64,000 bases of DNA from Deltaproteobacteria bacterium (lineage in GTDB: Bacteria; Desulfobacterota; Desulfarculia; Adiutricales; Adiutricaceae). The notes under the pieces were generated by a model. It worked only from the letters and a program-made list of their open reading frames with translations. It had not been told where the DNA came from and did not search any database. The stretch is from assembly GCA_031265205.1 (NCBI GenBank), contig JAISCZ010000091.1:62001-126000 (forward strand). Reading direction: 5' to 3'. Below are positions 8,299 through 17,855 of this stretch, piece by piece. Position 1 is the stretch's first letter. Each line of letters starts with the position of its first letter. A program made the position numbers and the translations under genes.

Positions 8299-11200
8299 AT
8301 GGCTCTTATCATTAACCACAACATGACAGCTCAGAACGCGGCCAGGAATCTGGGGACGATCTACGATAGGTTATCCACCAGCGTTCAGCGCCTTTCTTCT
8401 GGACTTCGCATCAACAGCGCCGCCGATGACGCCGCCGGACTCGCCGTCCGGGAAATGATGCGGGCCGACATCGCCACGATGAATCAGGGCATTCGGAACA
8501 CGGCTGACGCTATCAGCATGATTCAGACCGCGGACGGGGCTCTCTCCATTATTGACGAGAAATTGACCCGCATGAAAGAGTTGGCGGAACAGGCCGCCAC
8601 CGGCACCTATACCACGGCCCAGAGGGAGATTATCAACTCCGAGTACCAGGCCATGGCCGCCGAAATTGATCGTATCGCCAACGCCACCAATTTTAACGGC
8701 ATCAAGCTTCTGGACGGTTCCGTGACCAATCAGCACGGAGGCCAGGGCTTAAAGATTCACTTTGGCGTTAGCAACAACGCCGCCGAAGACTACTATTTCG
8801 TGAACATCGGGGACGCTCGGGCGACCAGCGAGACCGGTCTGCGGATTGGCGGCGACGCTTTGAACGACATCTGGGGTCAGGGAGCGGCGGGAGCCGGCCC
8901 GTTGGCTGGGCCCGGTTGCTGCACCGCCGGTTATTCGTCTTTAGACGGCGCCGCCGGCTTTATTGACGGCGAGACCTTCAGCTATGGTTATAACTGGGAT
9001 TGGATGCAGGATGAGGATTCGGCGCTTCTTACGGGAAAATATCTTGCCGGTCGCTACACCGTCAGCTCCAGCCAAAGCCTCCAGGATTTAATTAACATGG
9101 TCAACCGCGGCACGCAGAGCCGGGTTGGCGTTCAGGTAAATTCCGCCGCTTTGCGGACGGAAGTGCAATGCGGCGGCACGGTCGCTATCTGCATTGGAGA
9201 CGAGGCCTATTATTGGGGTGTCACTTCTGTCGCCGAAGGAGGAACGCAGCACACTCAAGAGTTTAATTATGAGGCGACAATTAACGAGCTTTTCCAGGGA
9301 ACTGGATCGTTCTCGAGTTTATTCGCGAGAAGCCAGTCCATGGCTAACTTGTTAGGCGGCTCCAACGTGGTGGTTTCCGCCAATGTGGTAGGAGCCGAGA
9401 GCGCGACGGCTGGCATCGCTGCATTGCGCGCCGCTTTGGTCGCAGCGTATACGGGAAGCGCGGTCCTATCGGCTACTGCGGTCACCGCTTTAGCCACTGT
9501 CGTAAACGCCACTTATTTGTATGACAATTTTGGCGTTAATGATACGCAGCCGCCTCAGGGAAGCGCTAATTTCGCGACTGGTATTTACTATGACGGCTCT
9601 GGGCGGTGGACAACGAGCGCGACATTAGGCCAGGCTTTAGGAATGAATCAAGTAACTTTCAATCTTCCTGAAGCTTTCGCTTTGACCCCGGCCAGTCCGA
9701 CTTATACTAATATCGCGGATATGTTGAGTGGCACCGGTGCTAATCAAATGGCGTTTTCCGCGGGTTTTATGCCCAATGGACCCACGTCGGTTAATATCTG
9801 GGTCAGTGGAAGCATGTGGGCTTTGAGCCCCGCTTCTGGGGCGCTCATAAACGGCCATAAGTTGACAATCAATCTCGTAGGGGCCACTTCAGCCGCATTG
9901 AGAGCCGTTGATTTTGTCGATGCTGATTATTTAAGGGATCACGTTGGAGGTTATTCCGCTAACGTGTGGGTGCCATTCGTTTCCGGCACGACTAGCAGTA
10001 AAGCTGTTAGCTCTTTTGTCTATGTGGACATGAATACCGGCAGATGGACCAATATCAAAGCAATTGGCGACAACCAAGGGTGGCAGCAGATTAATTTCAA
10101 CGTTAGTAGCACTGAGGTGCATTTCAAAGGCGGCGGCGCCACCAATGAGCCGATGGTCTGGCTTAATGACAATAGCGTCCAGATTAAGGCCGACCTTCTT
10201 GCGCAATTTACTGTGTATAGTGTCGGTGCGACTACTGGAGCTGAAACTTTTAACCTTAACGGCATATATTTTCAGGCTGTCGGGACAGACTCCTCAGCCT
10301 GGACGACAGACGCGGCGTTAGCGGCAAGAATGACTAACAGAGGCGTGGGATTCGCTCAGATGACGATGACGGCTGGCGTAGGGTTATCTACAGATCAAGA
10401 GCTGTACGACGCAATGGTTGATTTTTATAGAGCTCAAGCGGGTATCTATACCCCAGGCGGTCCAGGATGGACACATGAGATTGTACAGATAGGCGATGGC
10501 TACACTGAAGCTAGAGAGAGCTTTATAGCAGCTTATGCGGCGGCAGTCGCTGGCTCTAGCTTCAGCGGGGACAGGGACAACATGGTCCTTGCCACAGGGG
10601 ATGATTTTACGGCCGCGTACAATAAAATCATGGCGACTTCCCCCGCTTTGACGCAACGGGTTGGCGCTATGGGGGGGAGAAGCGTTGCCGCCCTCACTAA
10701 CGCCGGCGGAAACTTTTATGACACTGTCGACGCTTTAAACCTTACGAGCGAATTGCAGGTGTCGTATTTAACGGCCACTGAGCTTACCAACATGGCTATC
10801 GATCCCGCAGCTCTAGTCGTGACTGAGGGAGCTGGCGTTGATGTCGTAGTTGGCGGCGCCATTGGCGCGAACAAGGTGGCGACCCAGGTGGGCGACGCCA
10901 ATAGCGTCAATTCGGCCTTCACCTATCGGGCCTTGGCCGAGGCGATTAACAACAACTCCAGCAGCCAGTTCTGGGCTATGGTGCAGGACGTAAACTCCAA
11001 CGGCCAGGCGGCCCAGATGGTCTACATTTTCTGCAAAGATGGCGGAAACAACAACGACCTTTTGGCCTGCGACGTGGCGGGCGGCGACGCGCACTCCCGG
11101 GCGGCCTTGGACGCGATTCTTTTTGAGAATACGGAGACGGCCCTTACCAACCAGTCCGGCACTAGCTTCTCCTTGGGCGGTCAGTTCTGGGGCACCATGA

Positions 11201-11703
11201 AGCCCACCCAGACCGCGGCCAACCTCGGCAACCAGGTCTGGAACGTCACCCTGAACGGTCGCGACGTTGGCTACCAGCGCGATCTCTGGATCGCTAACGC
11301 CGGAGAGCTCGACACCCCCGCCCTGACCGCTGGCATCATCAACGGTATGGACCGCAACAGCTTCGTGGAAATCCAGAACGCCGCCAACGGCAGGTGGGAC
11401 GGCGCCGAAGTGCGGACTCAGTCCAGCGCCCAAGAAGCTTTGGACGCCATTTCGGAGTCCATCAACGCCAAAGACAAAATCCGGGCTGACCTTGGCGCCA
11501 TGCAGAACCGCTTGGAAAACACCATGACCAACCTCACCATCCAGGCCGAAAACCTCCAAGCTTCCGAGAGCCGGATTTCGGACGTGGACGTGGCGACGGA
11601 GATGACGGAATTTACTCGCAACAATGTCCTCTCCCAGGCCGCGACCTCAATGCTGGCCCAGGCCAACAGCCTCAGCCAGCTGGCCTTAAGCCTCATCCGG
11701 TAG
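8299..11703 (+). CDS. Giant flagellin with a long central insert
   Basis: Main filament protein of the flagellum, exported by the flagellar type III apparatus. The conserved D0/D1 ends are intact: residues 1-145 (MALIINHNMTAQNAARNL, RLSSGLRINSAADDAAGLAV, TADGALSIIDEKL) and about 1035-1134 (LQASESRISDVDVATEMTEF, ending LSQLALSLIR). They follow the Desulfovibrio flagellin pattern. At 1134 aa it is two to four times the usual 280-500 aa; the extra length lies between about residues 175 and 1030. That part contains six cysteines (about 207, 208, 290, 297, 912, 924), rare in flagellins. From about 9260 to 10860 codon use is more A/T-rich and mixed than at the ends, suggesting an inserted variable domain. 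The Shine-Dalgarno is strong. An own terminator and FliA promoter make it monocistronic. Confidence 0.96.
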   Translation: MALIINHNMTAQNAARNLGTIYDRLSTSVQRLSSGLRINSAADDAAGLAVREMMRADIATMNQGIRNTADAISMIQTADGALSIIDEKLTRMKELAEQAATGTYTTAQREIINSEYQAMAAEIDRIANATNFNGIKLLDGSVTNQHGGQGLKIHFGVSNNAAEDYYFVNIGDARATSETGLRIGGDALNDIWGQGAAGAGPLAGPGCCTAGYSSLDGAAGFIDGETFSYGYNWDWMQDEDSALLTGKYLAGRYTVSSSQSLQDLINMVNRGTQSRVGVQVNSAALRTEVQCGGTVAICIGDEAYYWGVTSVAEGGTQHTQEFNYEATINELFQGTGSFSSLFARSQSMANLLGGSNVVVSANVVGAESATAGIAALRAALVAAYTGSAVLSATAVTALATVVNATYLYDNFGVNDTQPPQGSANFATGIYYDGSGRWTTSATLGQALGMNQVTFNLPEAFALTPASPTYTNIADMLSGTGANQMAFSAGFMPNGPTSVNIWVSGSMWALSPASGALINGHKLTINLVGATSAALRAVDFVDADYLRDHVGGYSANVWVPFVSGTTSSKAVSSFVYVDMNTGRWTNIKAIGDNQGWQQINFNVSSTEVHFKGGGATNEPMVWLNDNSVQIKADLLAQFTVYSVGATTGAETFNLNGIYFQAVGTDSSAWTTDAALAARMTNRGVGFAQMTMTAGVGLSTDQELYDAMVDFYRAQAGIYTPGGPGWTHEIVQIGDGYTEARESFIAAYAAAVAGSSFSGDRDNMVLATGDDFTAAYNKIMATSPALTQRVGAMGGRSVAALTNAGGNFYDTVDALNLTSELQVSYLTATELTNMAIDPAALVVTEGAGVDVVVGGAIGANKVATQVGDANSVNSAFTYRALAEAINNNSSSQFWAMVQDVNSNGQAAQMVYIFCKDGGNNNDLLACDVAGGDAHSRAALDAILFENTETALTNQSGTSFSLGGQFWGTMKPTQTAANLGNQVWNVTLNGRDVGYQRDLWIANAGELDTPALTAGIINGMDRNSFVEIQNAANGRWDGAEVRTQSSAQEALDAISESINAKDKIRADLGAMQNRLENTMTNLTIQAENLQASESRISDVDVATEMTEFTRNNVLSQAATSMLAQANSLSQLALSLIR

Positions 11704-11753
11704 GCTTTTAACCCCTTAGTCTGGGGTAAAGGGCTGACCCCAGTAACGGAATC

Positions 11754-11793
11754 GCCCCCGCGGTCGACCTTCGGGTTGACCGCGGGGGCTTTT
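11754..11793 (+). terminator. Flagellin terminator with UUCG loop
   Basis: A 16-bp GC-rich stem (GCCCCCGCGGTCGACC and its near-perfect complement) closes on a C(TTCG)G tetraloop and is followed by TTTTCCGTTTT. It lies 50 nt after the flagellin stop. Confidence 0.9.
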
Positions 11794-11799
11794 CCGTTT

Positions 11800-12283
11800 T
11801 AAGGGGCCTTTTCGCGGGCCGGGCCCGCGATTAGAGGGGCTAAGGCGCCTGAGGACTGTCGCGTGGCCTATGATTTCGGAAATGGAAAGCGCGCGCGCGA
11901 GGCGCGCGAAGCCCAAAACGCGCCTTGGGCGATTCGTTTGGCGTTTTTGGCGGTCTTTTAGGAAATGCGCCGTTTGGTGGGAAAAACGCCGTTTCGCGGG
12001 AGGGCTCTGGAACCGCCGCGAATTGGCCCGCGAGACTTCAAGGTGGCGTTTTCCTTCCAAGCCGCCAGAAGCGGAGCGAGGGTTTTCCCCCAGAAATTAT
12101 GGGGGAGACCTTGAGGCGGAAGACGCTTTAGCCTCATCTTAAAGGCCGTTCGCGAACGACGTTAGCGCGGCGCCGGGGGCCCGCCGGGGGCTTTCCAGAA
12201 TCCTTACGCCGCCGGAGCTTTGGGATTTAATTTTTAAAATTTAACGTGAATTAACGTAAGTATCTTTAATTTTAATTAATTTT
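11800..12283. other. Intergenic region, no gene seen
   Basis: GC-rich until about 12210, then abruptly AT-rich ahead of the TPR gene. Overlapping open frames on both strands at 11716-12142 are Arg-rich, typical of chance frames in GC-rich DNA. Confidence 0.6.
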
Positions 12284-14506
12284 ATGCTATTCATGGGTTG
12301 GATCTGGCCTCGCCTTTTTTACGCTTCCGCCTTTTCTGTTTTAACCTCAAAGACAAATCCCATGGACGCGCGCCTTCCTTTTTACCATAGCTCGCCAAAG
12401 GGCAGGGGGAAATCCCCCGCCGCCTGGGGCAAGTCTATTCTCGCGGTGGCGGCGCTGTTGGGGCTTATTCTGGCTTTTTGGTACGCCTTTTTTCCCGATT
12501 CCCTGGCGCGGGCCTGGGGCTGGGCGCGCCCGGTTCCCCTGGAAGTAAAAAGCTTGGAGCTTATGGTGGACAGAGCCCCCAGAACGCTCGCGCCCTCCGA
12601 GACTCTAGAGCTTAATCCCGCCCAAAATCTCTTTATCTCCGCGCTCTCCACGAATCACTGGCGCAATTACGGCTTAAGCCTCAGCTCCCCCGATTTTGAC
12701 TTAACCCGCTTTTACGGCGCGCCCACGAGCCTTTTAAGGGTCTTGGGGGAAGACGCTTGGGGCGAGCCCCGGACTCTGGCCATTGAGGTCTGGGAAGACG
12801 AGCGGAGAAAGGCGATCTTTTTTCTCAAAGTGGCGTACGCCGCGGAGGACTGGGTCGCGCGGGGCGACGCGACCGCGGACGGGGCGGAAAAAGTCTCTTT
12901 CTACCGGAAGGCTTTGGCCCTGGACCCGGACGCTCCCGGCTTAAAAGACAAGTTTCTGGAGTCCCTCGCCCATGCCGACGGTTTCGAGGAGGAATTGGCG
13001 GCTCTTTTGGAGGAGGAGTGGCGCGCGAGCGGCGACGATCCCCAATCCTATAATATCCTGTCCAGACTCCTGGCCCTCTACCGGGAACTCGGCGACGGGG
13101 CCCAGGAGATCGTGACCCTTGAAAGGATGCTGCCTTTGGCCGACCCCCAGGGAGACGCCCGCAAGGCCTTAAGAACGAGCCTCGCCAACCTCTACCGGGA
13201 AACCCAGCCCGCCAAGGCGGCGGTTCTCTACGAAGAACTTTTGAGCGAATCCCAGGACGAGGGGGAGACCCTTTCGCTCCTCGCGCTTCTTTTGGAGCTC
13301 TATCGGCAAAGCGCGGATCAGGGGCGGGAAGCCCGCGTTTTGGAGCGCCTTCTGCCTCTCGCGACCCCGGAGCGGGCGCCGGGGATTTGGAGCGAGCTGA
13401 TCCGCCTCCGGGAAGACTTAGGGGACAAGGAAGGCGCGCTCGCGGCTTGGGCGGGGCTCGCCAAGTCTTTGCCGGACGGCCCCCTTAAGGCGGACGCTTA
13501 TAAGCGCCTGGGCTCCCTTTACGCTGGCGAGGGCGCGTGGGCCTTGGCCGAGGTGGCCTTCCTGGAGGCCGCCCGGCTCGCGCCGGGCGATTTCGCGGTC
13601 TTCCAAAACCTTTCGGCCATCGCCTTGGAGCGGGGTAACCGGGAAGCGTACCTTGTCTATCTCCAAAGGACCCTGGCCTTAAACGATAACCCCGCCCTCG
13701 CCCGGGAACTGGCCTTGGCCTTGGAGGAGGCCGGACGCGGCGACGAGGCCGCGGCCATTTGGCTCAAACTCGCGGAACTGGCTCTAAGCGGGCCGGAAGC
13801 CGAGGCGACGCGGGCGGAGGCCCGCCTAAAGGTCTTGGAGCTTTCTCGGCCCGCCCCGGGGGAGGTAGCTGAGGAATTTACCCAAAAGCTCTACCGATAC
13901 TCCCAGAACGGCGTGGAGTTTTATAACCTAGGGGTCGCCTATTTTAAAAAGAAAAACTGGGACGCGGCCGAAAAGGCTTTTCTCCAGGCCATTGACTACT
14001 CAACTAAGGATCAGGCCGCCCGCGAGGACAGCGGGGCCTACCTGGTGGCCCTCTACCGGGAAAAAGGGGACAAGGAGGCCATGCTCAAGGAGGCCGCCCG
14101 CCTCTACGAGGAGTTCCCTGCGCGTAAGGAATTTAGGGATTTAGTCGTCGGCGAGCTGGAAATCGCCAAAAATTGGACGCGGCTTTCCCAGACGGCCTCC
14201 AATTGGGTCAAAATCTATCCCCAGGACGCGGACAATTGGCGCTATTTGGCCCTGGCCCAGAAAAACCTGGGCCAAGCCCCCGCCCTGATCGTGAGTTTAC
14301 TCAAGATAGCCGAGCTGGATCCCACGGCCGCCACCTGGCTGGCGGCGGCGGAAGCGCTGGAGAATTCCGGGGATCTCGCCCAGGCTAAAGCCGCCTACGA
14401 AAAAGTCCTCGCCCTGGACGAGGCCAACGACCGCGCCGGCCAGGCTATTCTAAGAATGACCCTTTCCGATCTGGCCACCCAAAGAGGCGGGAGGGAGGCT
14501 AACTGA
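12284..14506 (+). CDS. Membrane-anchored TPR protein
   Basis: 740 aa as given. A second possible start is ATG 12362 (MDARLPFYHSSPKGRGK, 714 aa), where GC-rich coding sequence begins; neither start has a clear ribosome site. One membrane helix lies at about residues 50-70 (SILAVAALLGLILAFWYAFF), preceded by basic residues, so the rest should be periplasmic. After a short beta-rich stretch, about residues 190-735 form helical repeats of TPR type (for example AYKRLGSLYAGEGAWALAEV and NWDAAEKAFLQAIDYSTKDQ). TPR arrays scaffold protein complexes. The ExbB/ExbD genes 107 nt downstream on the same strand suggest a role with that proton-driven unit, which is inference. Confidence 0.8.
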   Translation: MLFMGWIWPRLFYASAFSVLTSKTNPMDARLPFYHSSPKGRGKSPAAWGKSILAVAALLGLILAFWYAFFPDSLARAWGWARPVPLEVKSLELMVDRAPRTLAPSETLELNPAQNLFISALSTNHWRNYGLSLSSPDFDLTRFYGAPTSLLRVLGEDAWGEPRTLAIEVWEDERRKAIFFLKVAYAAEDWVARGDATADGAEKVSFYRKALALDPDAPGLKDKFLESLAHADGFEEELAALLEEEWRASGDDPQSYNILSRLLALYRELGDGAQEIVTLERMLPLADPQGDARKALRTSLANLYRETQPAKAAVLYEELLSESQDEGETLSLLALLLELYRQSADQGREARVLERLLPLATPERAPGIWSELIRLREDLGDKEGALAAWAGLAKSLPDGPLKADAYKRLGSLYAGEGAWALAEVAFLEAARLAPGDFAVFQNLSAIALERGNREAYLVYLQRTLALNDNPALARELALALEEAGRGDEAAAIWLKLAELALSGPEAEATRAEARLKVLELSRPAPGEVAEEFTQKLYRYSQNGVEFYNLGVAYFKKKNWDAAEKAFLQAIDYSTKDQAAREDSGAYLVALYREKGDKEAMLKEAARLYEEFPARKEFRDLVVGELEIAKNWTRLSQTASNWVKIYPQDADNWRYLALAQKNLGQAPALIVSLLKIAELDPTAATWLAAAEALENSGDLAQAKAAYEKVLALDEANDRAGQAILRMTLSDLATQRGGREAN

Positions 14507-14612
14507 GGGCCCAAGCGGCCAAGAGGTTTTTTTTTCGTTACATTTGGCGAATAATAGACTAAAATACAGGCTTTGTTTTCCCCCATCCCCCTCCCCCTAG
14601 GCCCCACTTCTT

Positions 14613-15281
14613 ATGGATATCTTAGTTGACCTGATTCAGCGCGGCGGCTGGGTCATGTACCCCATTCTTTGCTGCAGCTTAGTGGCCCTGGCCATTATCC
14701 TGGAGAGAGCCTGGGCCCTGCGGAGGGGACGGGTCATCCCCAGGAGCCTGGTCATTTCCGTGAGCGATCTCTTGGCCCGCCGCCAGTTCAATGAGGCGGC
14801 CTACCTTTGCCAGGACGGGCAGAACGCCGCGGCGCGCATTATGCGGCAGGGCCTCAAAATAGCCGGCCAAAACAGGGCCTTTTTCAAGGACGCGATGGAG
14901 GAGACGGGCCGCCGGGAATCCAATTTTCTGGCCTCCCACCTGGAGCTTTTGGGGGTTATCGCCTCCGTTTCCCCGCTCTTGGGCCTCTTGGGGACGGTCT
15001 CCGGGATGATTAACGCCTTCGGGGCCGTGGCCCAAGCCGGCATGGGCAATCCCGGGCTCCTGGCCGGAGGCATCGGCCAGGCCTTACTAACGACGGCGGC
15101 GGGGCTGGTCATCGCCATTCCGGCGATGCTTATCCACCGAATTTTAATGAGCCGGGTGGAGAGCTTAACCAGCGATTTGGAAGATTTGGGGGCGGATCTT
15201 CTCGAGGCTTTGGCCGCCTCCGACCCGCTTCCCCCGTCTCCCGCCCCCGTCAAAGCCCCGCCAGCGGCGGCGCGGAGTTAG
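14613..15281 (+). CDS. ExbB/TolQ/MotA-family proton channel protein
   Basis: 222-aa inner-membrane protein that with an ExbD/TolR partner converts proton flow into mechanical work on the envelope. There are three membrane helices: about residues 15-33 (GWVMYPILCCSLVALAII), 108-132 (LLGVIASVSPLLGLLGTVSG) and 150-175 (GIGQALLTTAAGLVIAIPAM). The family signature SPLLGLLGTVSGMINAF is intact. A Pro/Ala-rich tail ends the protein. The ExbD-like gene starts 3 nt after the stop. Whether it is ExbB or TolQ in function cannot be told; no TonB, TolA or Pal gene is visible nearby. Confidence 0.92.
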   Translation: MDILVDLIQRGGWVMYPILCCSLVALAIILERAWALRRGRVIPRSLVISVSDLLARRQFNEAAYLCQDGQNAAARIMRQGLKIAGQNRAFFKDAMEETGRRESNFLASHLELLGVIASVSPLLGLLGTVSGMINAFGAVAQAGMGNPGLLAGGIGQALLTTAAGLVIAIPAMLIHRILMSRVESLTSDLEDLGADLLEALAASDPLPPSPAPVKAPPAAARS

Positions 15282-15283
15282 GC

Positions 15284-15727
15284 GTGAATTTTTCCCCCAA
15301 AAACGGCGGCTCTCTTCGACGCGGCCCGGAACTCAACATGACTCCCTTGGTGGACGTCATTTTGCAGCTGGTCATCTTTTTTATGGTGACCGCCCAGTTC
15401 GCCGTGCTGCCGGGCTTAAAACTCCTTCTCCCGGAGTTGGCCAACGGGACGTTGGTGCAGGCCCCGGAGAGACTGGAAGTGAACATCACTTCCCAAAACG
15501 ACCTCTTTTTTGAGGGCGAGCCCACCACGGTCGCGCGCCTGGGGGAACTCTTGGAGCGGACCGGGGCGGACGGGAGCCAGGTGGTGGTCCTCATCGCGGC
15601 CGATAGGGAGACCGATTACGGCCTGGTTTTCCAGGTTATCGAGGCCTTAAGGCAGAAAAACTTCAACCGGGTGGTCATGGGGGGGCTCCTCCCTAGGCCC
15701 AGGCCGGGCGAAAGCCCCAATCCCTAG
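15284..15727 (+). CDS. ExbD/TolR-family biopolymer transport protein
   Basis: 147 aa, GTG start, with GGAG inside the end of the preceding gene, so translation is probably coupled. One membrane helix (about 22-40) carries the conserved proton-binding Asp24 in LNMTPLVDVILQLVIFFMV. The periplasmic domain has the ExbD fold pattern (VVVLIAADRETDYGLVFQVI). It should assemble with the ExbB-like product in the inner membrane. Confidence 0.92.
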   Translation: MNFSPKNGGSLRRGPELNMTPLVDVILQLVIFFMVTAQFAVLPGLKLLLPELANGTLVQAPERLEVNITSQNDLFFEGEPTTVARLGELLERTGADGSQVVVLIAADRETDYGLVFQVIEALRQKNFNRVVMGGLLPRPRPGESPNP

Positions 15728-15740
15728 AAAGGAGAGAGAC

Positions 15741-16157
15741 GTGAGTTCCTTCACTTCCAGGCCTCTGGGCGACGGCGCCGAAGGCGCGGGCCAAAAGTCC
15801 ATTTTAAAAGCGACGTTCGCCGGAGTCGATTCCATCCTCTCCCAGAAGATTCTTTGGCTGGGACTGTTCCTGGCCGTTATAATGGGTTTTATCTGTTACC
15901 TTTTCCTCTCCGAGGACGGGTTCGCCCGCAACAGCGGCCTCAAGGAGAAGAAGATCGAGCTCGCGGCCGAAAACCTCAGGTTAGAAGAGGAAAACCGCCA
16001 GCTTTTGGCGCGCCTGGAAAGGCTCAACACCGATCTGTCCTTTTTGGAGAGCCAGGCCCGCAAGAAGCTGCGTCTGGTCAGGCCCGACGAAATTATCTAT
16101 CGTTTAGCCGAAGAGCCCGATTTGACCGACGAGGAGGTCAGAAGGCAATTGGACTAG
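15741..16157 (+). CDS. FtsB/DivIC-family septum protein
   Basis: 138 aa, GTG start preceded by a strong AAAGGAGAGA site. One membrane helix (about 36-56, KILWLGLFLAVIMGFICYLF) is followed by a coiled coil (about 65-105, rich in Glu/Leu/Arg) and the short C-terminal motif ARKKLRLVRPDEIIYRL typical of FtsB/DivIC. FtsB joins FtsL and FtsQ in the divisome and helps activate septal peptidoglycan synthesis. The 35-residue cytoplasmic head is longer than in E. coli FtsB. It sits 13 nt after the ExbD gene and 76 nt before efp. Confidence 0.82.
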   Translation: MSSFTSRPLGDGAEGAGQKSILKATFAGVDSILSQKILWLGLFLAVIMGFICYLFLSEDGFARNSGLKEKKIELAAENLRLEEENRQLLARLERLNTDLSFLESQARKKLRLVRPDEIIYRLAEEPDLTDEEVRRQLD

Positions 16158-16233
16158 CGCGCGGCGGGGAGACCCGGAGGAGTTCGCCCCCGCGCCCGTT
16201 TTTTAAGCGTTTTTTGGTTTTTTAAGGAGCAAC

Positions 16234-16800
16234 ATGTATTCCACGAGCGATTTTCGCAAAGGCCTCAAGGTTACCTTTAAAGGGGAGCCTTATATTATCG
16301 TTGATTTTTTGCACGTCAAACCCGGCAAAGGCGGCGCCTTTATCCGGACCAAGCTTAAAAATTTGCTCACGGGCCGGGTCCTGGACGAGACCTTCCGTTC
16401 CGGCGAAAAGCTGGAGCAGCCGGATCTTGAGGAAAAAAGCGTCCAGTATCTCTACTTTGACGCCCACGACGGCTACGTCTTCATGGACAAGACGACTTTT
16501 GAGCAGCTCCACCTGACCCCGGATCAGATTGGCGACAATCGCCACTTTCTCCTGGAGAGCATGGATCTTTACCTCAATTTCTATAAGGGGAATCCCATCG
16601 GCCTGGATCTGCCCACCACCGTGAACATCGCGGTCACCCAAAGCGACCCTGGGCTCCGGGGGGACACCGCCGCCGGCGTGACCAAGCCGGCCACCCTGGC
16701 CACGGGCCTCGTGGTCCAGGTGCCCCTCTTCATTAACGAGGGGGACGTTTTAAAGATTGACACGCGCACTGGCGAGTACCTTGAGCGCGTTAAATCCTAA
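16234..16800 (+). CDS. efp: Translation elongation factor P
   Basis: 188 aa, the normal EF-P length. EF-P binds between the P and E sites and relieves stalling at polyproline. The KOW-like N-terminal domain holds the loop HVKPGKGGAF, where Lys32 is the residue that is lysylated by EpmA in some bacteria; no epmA or earP is visible here. Two OB domains follow, ending GDVLKIDTRTGEYLERV. A good AAGGAG site lies 7 nt before the ATG. The factor would serve the many Pro-rich proteins encoded elsewhere in this window. Confidence 0.97.
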   Translation: MYSTSDFRKGLKVTFKGEPYIIVDFLHVKPGKGGAFIRTKLKNLLTGRVLDETFRSGEKLEQPDLEEKSVQYLYFDAHDGYVFMDKTTFEQLHLTPDQIGDNRHFLLESMDLYLNFYKGNPIGLDLPTTVNIAVTQSDPGLRGDTAAGVTKPATLATGLVVQVPLFINEGDVLKIDTRTGEYLERVKS

Positions 16801-16821
16801 GGCGTTTTTTTAAAATTATTT

Positions 16822-16881
16822 TCCCCCTTCCCGCGCGGCTCGCCTCGATCGTCTCGACGCGGGTCTTGACGGAAGGGGGAA
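16822..16881 (+). terminator. Large hairpin after efp
   Basis: TTCCCCCTTCC and GGAAGGGGGAA close a long stem around a GC-rich interior. There is no strong T-run on the right, so its role as terminator is less sure. A second hairpin GGAAAGG/CCTTTCC follows at about 16922-16949, just before the tRNA. Confidence 0.45.
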
Positions 16882-16975
16882 TATCGTCTACTATCCCCAA
16901 ACGCTACGCGCCCGTCGCCTCGGGAAAGGGTTCTCTTTTACGCCTTTCCGCTGGCGCGTCGGCTTTTTTTAGGGT

Positions 16976-17052
16976 GGGCGATTAGCTCAGCTGGATAGAG
17001 CGTTAGCCTCCGGAGCTAAAGGCCGCGCGTTCGAATCGCGCATCGCCCACCA
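16976..17052 (+). tRNA. tRNA-Arg (anticodon CCG)
   Basis: 77 nt with CCA encoded. The acceptor stem is GGGCGAT/ATCGCCC. The D arm is TAGCTCAGCTGGATAGAGC, the anticodon arm TTAGC-CTCCGGA-GCTAA has CCG at positions 34-36, and the T arm GCGCG-TTCGAAT-CGCGC is intact. It reads CGG. Confidence 0.98.
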
Positions 17053-17175
17053 TTTTCTTCCGCCTCGCTTAAATTTTACCGTCTTGTTAAAGCTTTCCGC
17101 CTTGTTAAAGCGAAAGAATAGAAAAGAAACGGCTTAAAGAGCGATATCTTTTTCCGCCATTTCCGCGACTTGAAT

Positions 17176-17237
17176 CTTAATTATGAAGAAAGCGCGCTTA
17201 ATTATGAAAAAGCGCGCTTAATTATGAAAAAAACGCG
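17176..17237. repeat. Three-copy 20-21-bp tandem repeat
   Basis: Units CTTAATTATGAAGAAAGCGCG, then one of 20 bp, then one of 21 bp differ only in the A-run and one G. Non-coding. Confidence 0.9.
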
Positions 17238-17844
17238 ATTATTTTCGCCTTTCGCGCGTATCCGTAGCGGCTTTTTTCTTCGTTTAACGCGTAATATTTT
17301 TTCTTCGTTGAACGCTTAATAATAGCGCCGGAGCGCGCCGTCGCTATGAACTCGAGGGGCCTTTCGCGGCGTTCTTCGCGGCGCTCTTCGCGCCTTCTGG
17401 GCCCGCTGGGGACAGTTTCGCGGCTAATTGAGGCGAGTGGGCATGGCGTGACGCATGACGCTTATCGCGATCGCGCCTAATTAAATAAACTAATACATCT
17501 AAATATATATAATAAATATCTTTAATATATATCAATATATTAACGCGCTATATTTTTAGCGCGTTAGCGCCGCGAATGTTTATCTTCGCGATAAAGACTC
17601 GCCCTTATCCCTCGCTTCCGTGAGCTTTCCCGGGTTTTTCGCGCTTTCCCAGGCTTTGCCCCCCCGTGAAGCGAGCGTCGGTTGGCGCGTATGGCGCGCG
17701 GGCGGAGGGGCCGGCTCGTCAGCGTCGAGGAGGGCCCTTAGGCGCTCTCTCGGGGGCGCGCGGGAGGGCGCCGCGGGCGCCCCCGCGCGCGAGCCTCGGG
17801 ACGGGGCCAAACGGGCTTTCCCCGCCTTTCTAAATATAAGCCCT

Positions 17845-17855
17845 TGTGCTAAACT
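17845..17855 (+). promoter_or_regulatory. Candidate extended -10 promoter of asd
   Basis: TGTGCTAAACT lies 57 nt before the asd start and shares TGTGCTA with the element before gyrA. No clear -35 box. Confidence 0.35.
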
